From: CBDCLY01 sp965218715
GTDB lineage: Bacteria; Bacteroidota; Bacteroidia; Flavobacteriales_E; Vicingaceae
DNA length: 64,000 nucleotides
Assembly (NCBI GenBank): GCA_965218715.1
Contig: CBDCLY010000033.1
Coordinates: 68,806-132,805 of the forward strand
Direction: 5' to 3'
Shown: piece after piece, positions 27,799-35,544 of the stretch
How the letters are laid out: every line of letters starts with the position of its first letter
How positions within the stretch are numbered: position 1 is the first letter of the stretch
Position numbers and translations under genes: made by a program
The notes under the pieces: generated by a model
Database searches by the model: none
What the model was told of the DNA's origin: nothing
What the model saw: the letters and a program-made list of their open reading frames with translations, nothing else

Positions 27799-28130
27799 TG
27801 AATAAAAAATCCAATATCAATTTTGAAATTAAATTGGACGAAAATGATGTTCCAGAAAAAATAACTTGGTCAGCAGAAGGTTCAGAAAAGGAAGGAGATC
27901 AGGGCACAAAAGCGGTTATGTTGGCACTTTGGGACCAAGATGAAAACAACACCTTGCGAATAGATCTTTGGACCAAAGAAATGATGGTAGATGAAATGAA
28001 AAAGTTTGCTTGTCAGAACATCATCACCATGGCTGATGCCTTTGAAAGATCAACTGGCGATACAGTTGCTGCAAAGGAAATTAGAGATTTTGGAAAAAAT
28101 CTTGCCGTCAAATTAGGGGTATTGAAATAG
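27798..28130 (+). CDS. gldC: Gliding motility protein GldC
   Basis: 110 residues, cytoplasmic, with no signal peptide. The start INFEIKLDENDVPEKITW and the segment LWTKEMMVDEMKKF match GldC, a small partner co-transcribed with GldB in gliding Flavobacteriia. Its ATG shares one base with the gldB stop (TAATG), so translation is coupled. Its biochemical role is not known. Confidence 0.87.
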   Translation: MNKKSNINFEIKLDENDVPEKITWSAEGSEKEGDQGTKAVMLALWDQDENNTLRIDLWTKEMMVDEMKKFACQNIITMADAFERSTGDTVAAKEIRDFGKNLAVKLGVLK

Positions 28131-28181
28131 TGTATTGTGTTTCAAGCGCAATAATGATAATTTAGCAGAGTAATCAAAAGC

Positions 28182-29057
28182 ATGGCAAAAGAAGAAAAGA
28201 GTAAACCAGGGATGAAGGTCAAAACATCCTACCTTTCTACAATAATTAGCATCTCCTTGGTGCTTTTTATGCTGGGTTTGCTAGGCATGATTGTCTTGAA
28301 TGCTAAAATGATATCCGATCATGTGAAGCAAAACATTGGCTTTTCATTGTATTTGCACCAAGGCGTTTCAAGTCAAAATGCAGAGAAACTTCAAAAGAAA
28401 TTAGCAGAAAAGGCATTTACCAACAGAAGCGAGTACATTGATAAAGAAACAGCTGCAGAATTACTTAAGGCTGACTTAGGTGAAGACTTTGTAGATTTTC
28501 TCGGTTACAACCCACTTTCAGGGAGCATAGATTTGTATTTGCATGCCGATTATACTCACCCAGACAGCATTCCTTGGATAGAAAAGGAGCTCAATGAATT
28601 TAAACAAGTAAAAGAAGTTAGTTATCAGCAAGATTTGATATTGGCGGTCAATCAGAATGTGAAAAAGATTGGAATTATCTTATTGGGCTTTAGTATCCTA
28701 TTGCTTATTGTAGTCATTGCCCTAATAAACAACACCATTCGGTTAGCGATTTATTCTAAACGATTTTTGATTAAGACCATGCAATTGGTAGGAGCTACTG
28801 GGGGTTTTATTCGAAGGCCTTTCGTGGGCAGAGGGATTTTGAATGGAATAATAAGTGCAATTATTGCCATTGCACTTTTATCTGGAGTCATGTATTCTTT
28901 GGCTCAAAGCATACCCGAAATAGTGGATTTACAAAATTTTAACGCTTACCTCATTCTTTTTGCTGCTGTGATTGTCATGGGAATCTTAATTTCGTGGATA
29001 TCAACTTCATTGGCCGTTAGAAAATTTTTAAGAATGCAAAGCGGAGATTTATACTAG
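28182..29057 (+). CDS. ftsX: Cell division ABC-type permease FtsX
   Basis: 291 residues with the FtsX plan: one N-terminal helix (IISISLVLFMLGLLGMIVL), a periplasmic loop domain and three C-terminal helices with TMQLVGATGGFIRRPF between them. With FtsE it controls peptidoglycan hydrolases at the septum. ftsE is not adjacent. It starts a run of genes with a DUF3098 protein, truB, queA and ispD, all on the same strand. Confidence 0.9.
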   Translation: MAKEEKSKPGMKVKTSYLSTIISISLVLFMLGLLGMIVLNAKMISDHVKQNIGFSLYLHQGVSSQNAEKLQKKLAEKAFTNRSEYIDKETAAELLKADLGEDFVDFLGYNPLSGSIDLYLHADYTHPDSIPWIEKELNEFKQVKEVSYQQDLILAVNQNVKKIGIILLGFSILLLIVVIALINNTIRLAIYSKRFLIKTMQLVGATGGFIRRPFVGRGILNGIISAIIAIALLSGVMYSLAQSIPEIVDLQNFNAYLILFAAVIVMGILISWISTSLAVRKFLRMQSGDLY

Positions 29058-29061
29058 AATT

Positions 29062-29304
29062 ATGTCAGAGAAAATAGAACAAGAATTAGCTTTTGGAAAA
29101 GAAAATTACCGACTATTTGCAGTTGCTGCAATCATGGTGGTTTTAGGTTACTTACTCATGTCTGGAGGTGGGTCAGAAGATCCAAATCAATTTGACTATG
29201 AAGGTTTGTTTTCTGCACGAAGAATAATAATTGCACCAATAACAATACTACTTGGTTTTGCTGTTGGAATATATGCCATCATCAAGCAGCCTAAGGAAAA
29301 ATAA
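29062..29304 (+). CDS. DUF3098 family membrane protein
   Basis: 80 residues with two hydrophobic helices (LFAVAAIMVVLGYLLMSGG and IIIAPITILLGFAVGIYAII) separated by FDYEGLFSARR, the signature of DUF3098. Function is unknown. It lies four bases after ftsX, its usual neighbour in Bacteroidota. Confidence 0.88.
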   Translation: MSEKIEQELAFGKENYRLFAVAAIMVVLGYLLMSGGGSEDPNQFDYEGLFSARRIIIAPITILLGFAVGIYAIIKQPKEK

Positions 29305-29307
29305 GAA

Positions 29308-30012
29308 ATGATCAATTGGGATGAGGGAGAAATCGTTCTAATCGATAAGCCACTTAATTGGACTTCCTTCGACGTTGTCAATAAAATACGTCATGCCCTT
29401 AAACATAAATTCCAGATCAAAAAAATAAAAGTTGGTCATGCTGGAACCTTAGATCCTTTAGCTACAGGCTTACTTATTATTGCAATAGGTAGAAAAACGA
29501 AAAGCATACAAGATCTCCAGGGATTGGATAAAACCTATACTGGAAGCATGCGAATTGGTGCAATAACAGCATCATATGATGCTGAAACTGCGGAGGAGAA
29601 CGTTCAAATTGTTGAAGATTTAGAACTACCTGAACTCAAAAAAGTAGCCTCTTTAATGGAAGGGTCTCAAGAGCAATTGCCTCCTATTTATTCGGCTAAA
29701 AATATCGATGGTAAAAGGGCTTATCAATTGGCTAGGGAAGGTAAAAAACCAGAAATGCGAACAAAATTGATTCAACTACATCATTTTGAGATTTTAAATC
29801 TTGATCAAAACATTTTGGAATTTGAAATCAATTGTTCAACTGGTACTTATATCCGTTCAGTAGCCCATGATTTTGGACAAGAAATTAAGCTTGGCGCCTA
29901 CCTGAAATCATTAAAAAGAACCAGTGTTGGCCCTTATAAATTGGAATCGGCACATCAACTTAATGATTGGATTAGTAAAATAGAGAATTGGAGCGAGGAA
30001 AACGCACTGTGA
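29308..30012 (+). CDS. truB: tRNA pseudouridine(55) synthase
   Basis: 234 residues. It makes pseudouridine 55 in tRNA T-loops. The catalytic Asp lies in VGHAGTLDPLATGLL, and DKPLNWTSFDVVNKIR and STGTYIRSVAHDFG are conserved TruB segments. It starts three bases after the DUF3098 gene. In many relatives uppP lies between these two genes; it is absent here. Confidence 0.94.
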   Translation: MINWDEGEIVLIDKPLNWTSFDVVNKIRHALKHKFQIKKIKVGHAGTLDPLATGLLIIAIGRKTKSIQDLQGLDKTYTGSMRIGAITASYDAETAEENVQIVEDLELPELKKVASLMEGSQEQLPPIYSAKNIDGKRAYQLAREGKKPEMRTKLIQLHHFEILNLDQNILEFEINCSTGTYIRSVAHDFGQEIKLGAYLKSLKRTSVGPYKLESAHQLNDWISKIENWSEENAL

Positions 30013-30027
30013 TTCAGGCTAATTTAT

Positions 30028-30035
30028 TAAATTTG
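30028..30035 (+). promoter_or_regulatory. TAnnTTTG -7 box for queA-ispD
   Basis: TAAATTTG matches the consensus in the 57-base truB-queA gap and would give a leader of about 30 bases. A -33 element is not obvious. Confidence 0.48.
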
Positions 30036-30069
30036 CCGCTCGTTTTTTCATCCTTAAATAGCGATTATC

Positions 30070-31116
30070 ATGAAGTTATCTAAATTCAAATTTGATTTAC
30101 CAGAAGAATTATTAGCGGAACACCCAACGGAAAACCGTGACGAGTCTAGATTAATGGTGGTCGATAGAAGTGCTGGAACTATTGAGCACAAGATGTTTAA
30201 AGACATTACAGATTATCTTGATGAAGGCGATGTGTTGTTAATGAACGATACAAAAGTGTTTCCAGCAAGGTTATATGGGAACAAAGAAAAGACCGGTGCA
30301 AAAATTGAGGTTTTCTTGCTTAGAGAATTGAATGCTGATAATTTATTGTGGGATGTTTTAGTTGACCCAGCAAGAAAAATAAGAATTGGCAACAAATTGT
30401 ATTTCGGCGATGATGATTTAGTTGCTGAGGTAATCGACAATACTACATCCAGAGGAAGAACCTTGAGATTTTTATTTGATGGTAGTCATGATGAATTCAA
30501 AAAGATCATTGAAACATTAGGAGAAACGCCTATTCCAAAATACATCAAAAGAGAAGTTGAGCCAGAGGATGAAGACCGTTATCAAACAGTTTATGCAAAG
30601 AATGAAGGTGCTGTAGCAGCTCCAACTGCAGGATTGCATTTTAGCAAAAACTTATTAAAACGCTTAGAAATTAAAGGGGTAGAATTTGCTCCACTTACCT
30701 TGCATGTTGGTTTAGGTACATTTAGATCAGTTGAGGTAGAAGACTTAACCAAGCACAAAATGGATTCTGAAGAAATTGAGATTCCAAACACCACGGTTGA
30801 TATTGTCAATAATGCTAAGAAAAGAAAAAGCAAGGTTTGTTCAATCGGAACTACCTCTATGCGTGCCGTTGAAACATCTGTATCTACAGATGGATATTTA
30901 AAACCATATAAGGGTTGGACGAATAGATTTATTTTTCCTCCATTTGATTTTAGCATTGCAGACATGATGGTGACCAATTTCCACATGCCAGAATCTACTT
31001 TGTTAATGATGACTGCCGCATTTGGTGGATATGATTTAATAATGGAGGCCTATGAATTGGCAATTAAGGAGAAATATCGTTTTTACAGCTATGGCGATGC
31101 CATGTTGATCATCTAA
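30070..31116 (+). CDS. queA: tRNA preQ1(34) S-adenosylmethionine ribosyltransferase-isomerase
   Basis: 348 residues. It transfers the ribosyl part of S-adenosylmethionine to preQ1 in tRNA, making epoxyqueuosine. FDLPEELLAEHP at the start, VLLMNDTKVFPARLYG, EGAVAAPTAGLHFS and SIGTTSMRAVE are hallmark segments. The length matches the family. It is followed after one base by ispD, probably in one transcript. Confidence 0.95.
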   Translation: MKLSKFKFDLPEELLAEHPTENRDESRLMVVDRSAGTIEHKMFKDITDYLDEGDVLLMNDTKVFPARLYGNKEKTGAKIEVFLLRELNADNLLWDVLVDPARKIRIGNKLYFGDDDLVAEVIDNTTSRGRTLRFLFDGSHDEFKKIIETLGETPIPKYIKREVEPEDEDRYQTVYAKNEGAVAAPTAGLHFSKNLLKRLEIKGVEFAPLTLHVGLGTFRSVEVEDLTKHKMDSEEIEIPNTTVDIVNNAKKRKSKVCSIGTTSMRAVETSVSTDGYLKPYKGWTNRFIFPPFDFSIADMMVTNFHMPESTLLMMTAAFGGYDLIMEAYELAIKEKYRFYSYGDAMLII

Positions 31117-31117
31117 A

Positions 31118-31780
31118 ATGAAGCAATTTGTAATCGTTGTTGCTGGCGGTTCGGGAAATCGAATGGAATCAGAAATTCCTAAACAATTTCTTGAATTAAA
31201 AGGAAAACCAATCATTGCTCATACCATTTCAAAATTTCAATCAGTTCTTCCTGAAGCTGAAATTATTGTAGTTATTCCAAGTGAGTCAAAACATTACTGG
31301 GATGCAATATGCAATAAAGATTTTTTTAATAATGTTAAAACCTGCACAGGAGGTGATAGCAGAATGGAAAGTGTTAAAAATGGTTTGGCGCTTATCAAGG
31401 AAAATGGAATTGTTGGCATTCATGATGCTGTAAGACCTTTAGTCTCAAAAGAAACAATATTGGCTTCCTTTAACAAGGCTGAAAAAGTTGGCTCAGCAGT
31501 TCCAATAATGCCTTTAAATGATTCAATTAGACGAGTGTTTGAGGGAACCAACAGAACTAAAGACAGGTCTCGATATCGTTTAGTGCAAACTCCACAATGT
31601 TTTCAAATCAATCTATTAAAGGCAGCCTATAACAAAATTGGCTCAAAAATTTTTAGTGATGATGCTGGGGTTTTTGAGTATGCTGGACATAAAATTGGAC
31701 TTGTAGATGGTAATGAAGAAAATTTGAAGATTACTCGACCAATTGATTTAGATTGGGCAAATTTTCTATTGAGTAAATAA
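31118..31780 (+). CDS. ispD: 2-C-methyl-D-erythritol 4-phosphate cytidylyltransferase
   Basis: 220 residues. It forms CDP-methylerythritol in the MEP isoprenoid pathway. The nucleotide-binding start VVAGGSGNRM with PKQFLELKGKPI, then VGIHDAVRPLVS and VQTPQCFQ, are diagnostic. The isoprenoid product feeds the polyprenyl synthase at 34092. It is last in its run and convergent with a deaminase-like gene 20 bases away. Confidence 0.94.
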   Translation: MKQFVIVVAGGSGNRMESEIPKQFLELKGKPIIAHTISKFQSVLPEAEIIVVIPSESKHYWDAICNKDFFNNVKTCTGGDSRMESVKNGLALIKENGIVGIHDAVRPLVSKETILASFNKAEKVGSAVPIMPLNDSIRRVFEGTNRTKDRSRYRLVQTPQCFQINLLKAAYNKIGSKIFSDDAGVFEYAGHKIGLVDGNEENLKITRPIDLDWANFLLSK

Positions 31781-31800
31781 GCAAAATCAAATTAAACATA

Positions 31801-33039
31801 TTAACCAAGGACCTCTATTGAAGCGTCGGCTCCTATTCTTCCAGATGGTTTAAGGTTTTTTATCCAATTAATTCCTGGTTTGCGTCCTATTTCTAATACA
31901 CCAAATCGATCTTGTAATGAAAAAGCAGACGCCCCATTCCAACAAGCCATAGGGATCAATTGGTCAATGGTAACTTCCTCAAATTTTTCTTGAATTAACC
32001 GCATCTCTGAAAGGATGTCAAGGCTAGAGTTGGAAGCTAAACTATCAGTTCCAATAATTCCCCTAATGTCCAATTTTAAAAAGGCATTTAAATCAGGTAG
32101 TCTCTTTTCAATAAAATCATTGGCTTTCGGGCAAAAACACCAATAAAGATTTGCATGTCTTTTAGTAGACCACTCAATATCTGATCTCGTACTATAGGTG
32201 TTGTGGACTAAAATAACAGTATTGCTTTCAGGAAAAAATGGCAAATGATAATGAATGGAATTGACTCCCTTGTTTTTTAATGCACTTAAATCAAATCCCT
32301 TATTCTCAAATTGCTCCAAAAGATTGCCCTTCCCATTTAAAAATAAGCTATTCTCATCTTCAGTTTCTTGGTTATGAATACTAAAAATACTTTCTTGCTC
32401 TTCCTCAACAATTTTTTTAAATAAATCGGGACTAAGCGAATAAGGTGCATGCGGACTCAAACTCGCCGTCATCCCTAATTCATTGGCTTTTTTCTTTAAC
32501 AGTTTCCCTCTAGTTAAATGATCATTAGCCATTGATTTGTCTAAACCAAATAGCTCGATTAAGTTGTGGTAATGAATTGAAGACTTGGCTTTAATTTGGA
32601 AACAATCACTTCCATTGCTAATGTCACCAACCGCTACAATCCCGTTCTTTATCATTTGTTTATCGGCTGCTGCTGCGGCAGCTAGAATGCTTTCTTTTTT
32701 ACTCTCTCTTTTTTCAAAAATCTCACTTATGAATCCGCTTAAATGAGTGCCTCTATTGATTTGATCATGAAGGTGAGATAGTTCGAGATGACAATGACTG
32801 TTAACGAATCCAGGACAAATAATTCCCTTTAAGTAGTGCGCTGTTGAACCTTGCTGAATATTTTCGCCAAGATGAATAATCTTTCCACTTTCATCAAGTT
32901 CAATGTATCCATTTTTGATGATTCGACCATCCCCTAAATGGATCGCCTCTGCTTGATATATCTTGTTTTTTATCCTCAATTCAGGAGCAAAAATAAGATT
33001 ACCTTTGGCCCCAGTGAAACAAGCAGCAAAAAAGAACAT
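31801..33039 (-). CDS. Amidohydrolase of the aminodeoxyfutalosine/cytosine deaminase type
   Basis: Up to 412 residues. Metal ligands are visible in FVNSHCHLELSH (HxH), LSPHAPYSLSP and GIIGTDSLASN (Asp), with VGDISNG between them. This pattern is seen in Bacteroidota relatives of the futalosine-pathway deaminase, so menaquinone synthesis is possible but not proven. The start is uncertain. The ATG at 33039 overlaps the divergent rlmN start, and the first 20 residues look atypical. A TTG at 32979 would give a 392-residue protein starting LRIKNKIYQAEAIHLG, more like the family. Confidence 0.82.
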   Translation of the reverse strand: MFFFAACFTGAKGNLIFAPELRIKNKIYQAEAIHLGDGRIIKNGYIELDESGKIIHLGENIQQGSTAHYLKGIICPGFVNSHCHLELSHLHDQINRGTHLSGFISEIFEKRESKKESILAAAAAADKQMIKNGIVAVGDISNGSDCFQIKAKSSIHYHNLIELFGLDKSMANDHLTRGKLLKKKANELGMTASLSPHAPYSLSPDLFKKIVEEEQESIFSIHNQETEDENSLFLNGKGNLLEQFENKGFDLSALKNKGVNSIHYHLPFFPESNTVILVHNTYSTRSDIEWSTKRHANLYWCFCPKANDFIEKRLPDLNAFLKLDIRGIIGTDSLASNSSLDILSEMRLIQEKFEEVTIDQLIPMACWNGASAFSLQDRFGVLEIGRKPGINWIKNLKPSGRIGADASIEVLG

Positions 33040-34075
33040 AAGAACCTTAAGTTTAGAGGAACTCAGTCAATTCTTTCAGGATAATGGTGAGAAGGCATTT
33101 CGCGCAAAACAAGTGTTTGAGTGGTTGTGGAAAAAGTCGGCAAGAAACTTTGATAGAATGAGCAACTTATCACTTTCTACCAGGGAATTGCTAGAAGAGC
33201 ATTTTACTTTTCCTGTTGTTAGCGTTTCAGAGGAACAAAAAAGTGAAGATGGCACCATCAAAAATGCCTTTCGTTTAGCGGATGGTAAAATTACTGAAGG
33301 GGTCTTAATTCCATCTTCAAAAAGGATGACTGCCTGTATTTCTTCTCAGGTTGGTTGCAGTCTGAGTTGCAAGTTTTGTGCAACAGGTAGATTAAAAAGG
33401 TTAAGAAATATTCAATTCGATGAAATTGTTGATCAAGTAGCTATCATAAAAGAACAAGCCGAAGAAAACTATCAGAGGCCGCTTTCAAATATTGTTTATA
33501 TGGGCATGGGAGAACCTTTGCTCAATTATAAAGAAGTATTGTTATCAATAGAGAGAATCACTTCGCCAGATGGATTAGGGATGTCGCCCAAAAGAATCAC
33601 CGTTTCTACAGCCGGAATTGCCAAGATGATTAAAAAACTTGGAGACGATGAGGTAAAATTTAATCTTGCATTATCTCTTCACGCAGCAAACGATACCAAG
33701 CGCAATGAAATCATGCCTATAAATGAGCAAAACAATTTAGAGGCATTGGCTGAGGCCTTAATTCATTTTCATGAAAAAACTGGAAGTAGAGTCACATTTG
33801 AATACATCATCTTCAAAGACTTTAACGATGAAATTCAGGATGCTAAAGAGTTAGCAGAGTTTTGCAAAATTGTTCCTTGTAAAATCAACATCATAGAGTA
33901 CAATCCAATTGATGAGGGTGAATATCAGCAAGCAGATTCAAAAAAAGTGGATCAATTTGCAGCTTATTTAGAGGGATGTAATTTAGTGGTCAATGTGAGA
34001 AGAAGTAGGGGAAAAGACATTGATGCGGCTTGCGGTCAATTGGCCAATAAAAATAAAGCTGTTAACTCCCTTTAG
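33014..34075 (+). CDS. rlmN: 23S rRNA (adenine(2503)-C(2))-methyltransferase
   Basis: A radical-SAM enzyme that methylates A2503 of 23S rRNA and A37 of tRNAs. The CxxxCxxC cluster motif is in VGCSLSCKFCATG, GMGEPLLNY follows, and CGQLANK contains the C-terminal catalytic Cys. I chose the GTG at 33014, giving MKQAAKKNIRTLSLEELSQF and 353 residues, close to the family. The longer open frame from 32963 adds an unlikely N-terminus inside the divergent gene. Confidence 0.93.
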   Translation: MKQAAKKNIRTLSLEELSQFFQDNGEKAFRAKQVFEWLWKKSARNFDRMSNLSLSTRELLEEHFTFPVVSVSEEQKSEDGTIKNAFRLADGKITEGVLIPSSKRMTACISSQVGCSLSCKFCATGRLKRLRNIQFDEIVDQVAIIKEQAEENYQRPLSNIVYMGMGEPLLNYKEVLLSIERITSPDGLGMSPKRITVSTAGIAKMIKKLGDDEVKFNLALSLHAANDTKRNEIMPINEQNNLEALAEALIHFHEKTGSRVTFEYIIFKDFNDEIQDAKELAEFCKIVPCKINIIEYNPIDEGEYQQADSKKVDQFAAYLEGCNLVVNVRRSRGKDIDAACGQLANKNKAVNSL

Positions 34076-34091
34076 TGTAATTTTACCTGTG

Positions 34092-35069
34092 ATGAATATT
34101 AGCATTCAACAGATTCAAGAGCCAATTATTGAGGAGATGAAAGCTTTTGAGAAGCATTTCAGAAATTCAATGAAAAGCAGTGTCCCTTTGTTGGATAAAA
34201 TCACTCATTATATCGTAAAGAGGAAAGGGAAGCAAATGCGACCAATGTTTGTATTTCTTTCGGCTAAATTGTTTGGAGAAACTCAAAAATCAACTTACCA
34301 TGCAGCATCTTTAATCGAGTTACTGCATACCGCAACTCTAGTTCATGATGATGTAGTTGACGAGGCCTATAAGAGAAGAGGGTTTTTTAGCATCAATGCG
34401 CTATGGAAAAATAAAATTGCAGTCTTAGTTGGAGATTATCTTCTTTCCAGAGGCTTACTTCTTTCTGTAGAGAATGAAGAGTTTGAGTTATTAAGGATAG
34501 TTAGTCAGTCTGTAAAATTGATGAGTGAGGGAGAATTGCTTCAAATAGAAAAAGCAAGAAAACTAGACATCAGTGAGGAAGTCTATTTTGATATCATAAC
34601 AAAAAAAACAGCCACATTAATCGCTTCTTGTTGTGCTACAGGGGCTTCCTCAGCGAAACAAACTCCTGAGGTAGTTGAACAATTAAGGTTGTTTGGTGAA
34701 ACTGTTGGCATTTGTTTTCAAATTAAAGATGACCTTTTTGATTATGGTTCTGGAGATGGAATTGGAAAGCCAGCTGGGATAGACATCAAGGAAAAGAAAA
34801 TGACCTTGCCCCTTATTTTTTCGCTTTCACAATGCTCTAAAAGTGAAAAGAAGAGAATTTTAAGACTGATTAAAAAGAAGCAAATTTCTAAACAAGAAGT
34901 TAAGGAGGTTGTTTCCTTTGTAGAACAGGCTGGTGGAATTAAATATGCTCAAGAAAAAATGTACCAACTAAGAGACAGCGCAATGGAACAATTGCAATCC
35001 TTTCCTGATAATTCTGCTAGAAAAGCCTTACATGATTTAGTTTGGTACACCACAGAAAGAAAAAAATAA
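34092..35069 (+). CDS. Polyprenyl synthetase (octaprenyl-diphosphate synthase-like)
   Basis: 325 residues of the trans-prenyltransferase fold. The first Asp-rich motif is LVHDDVVDEA and the second is QIKDDLFDYG; KGKQMRPMFV binds isopentenyl diphosphate. Long-chain products feed quinone side chains, probably menaquinone here. The ATG at 34092 follows rlmN by 16 bases; the longer frame overlaps rlmN. Its stop shares one base with the next ATG. Confidence 0.92.
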   Translation: MNISIQQIQEPIIEEMKAFEKHFRNSMKSSVPLLDKITHYIVKRKGKQMRPMFVFLSAKLFGETQKSTYHAASLIELLHTATLVHDDVVDEAYKRRGFFSINALWKNKIAVLVGDYLLSRGLLLSVENEEFELLRIVSQSVKLMSEGELLQIEKARKLDISEEVYFDIITKKTATLIASCCATGASSAKQTPEVVEQLRLFGETVGICFQIKDDLFDYGSGDGIGKPAGIDIKEKKMTLPLIFSLSQCSKSEKKRILRLIKKKQISKQEVKEVVSFVEQAGGIKYAQEKMYQLRDSAMEQLQSFPDNSARKALHDLVWYTTERKK

Positions 35070-35494
35070 TGAAACAAATCCTACTATTTCTTTGCCTAGG
35101 CTTTTTGGCTTGTCAATATTCCGAAAAACAAGATGCTAATTTGGCTCAAGAACAAGAAAAGTTTTCTGAGGAAAATGGACATTATGTTGATTATTACCCA
35201 AATGGCTTGAAAAAAATTGAAGGAAATTTGGTGAATGGAAAGCGCCACGGTAAATGGATTTACTATTACGAAAATGGCATAAAATGGAGTGAAGGAAAAT
35301 TTCTTCATGGTGTTCGTCAAGGAATGGCTTTTGTCTATTATGAAAATGGTAAAATCAAACTAAAAGGACAATACAAAAATGGTCTTAAGATTGGCATTTG
35401 GGAAGTGTGGGAAGATGATGGAACCTATGTTAGTAATATAGATTTAAATGAAATGTTGAGTGCTCAAGATTCCATTCGTTTAGAATTGAAATAG
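35069..35494 (+). CDS. MORN/YwqK-like repeat lipoprotein
   Basis: 141 residues. A lipoprotein signal ends GFLAC with Cys15. Three repeats of the form YYxNGxxKxxGxxxNGxxxGxW follow (for example YYPNGLKKIEG, YYENGIKWSEG, YYENGKIKLKG), which is the YwqK/MORN-like pattern. Such proteins are very common in Bacteroidota; function is unknown and a toxin-antitoxin role should not be assumed. It starts by TAATG overlap with the polyprenyl synthase. Confidence 0.85.
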   Translation: MKQILLFLCLGFLACQYSEKQDANLAQEQEKFSEENGHYVDYYPNGLKKIEGNLVNGKRHGKWIYYYENGIKWSEGKFLHGVRQGMAFVYYENGKIKLKGQYKNGLKIGIWEVWEDDGTYVSNIDLNEMLSAQDSIRLELK

Positions 35495-35498
35495 TGCA

Positions 35499-35528
35499 TT
35501 GGCAACATTCCGATGTTTTGTATTTTCG
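35499..35528 (+). promoter_or_regulatory. Candidate dnaG promoter
   Basis: TTGG at 35499-35502 and TATTTTCG at 35521-35528 are spaced 18 bases apart. The -7 box has C in place of the third T. The dnaG TTG start is 17 bases downstream. Confidence 0.4.
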
Positions 35529-35544
35529 TAAATAAATTAGCAAT

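Noticed and set aside
35069..35494. YwqK-like protein as a toxin-antitoxin component
   Set aside because: YwqK-type repeats are widespread in Bacteroidota lipoproteins, and no toxin gene is adjacent.
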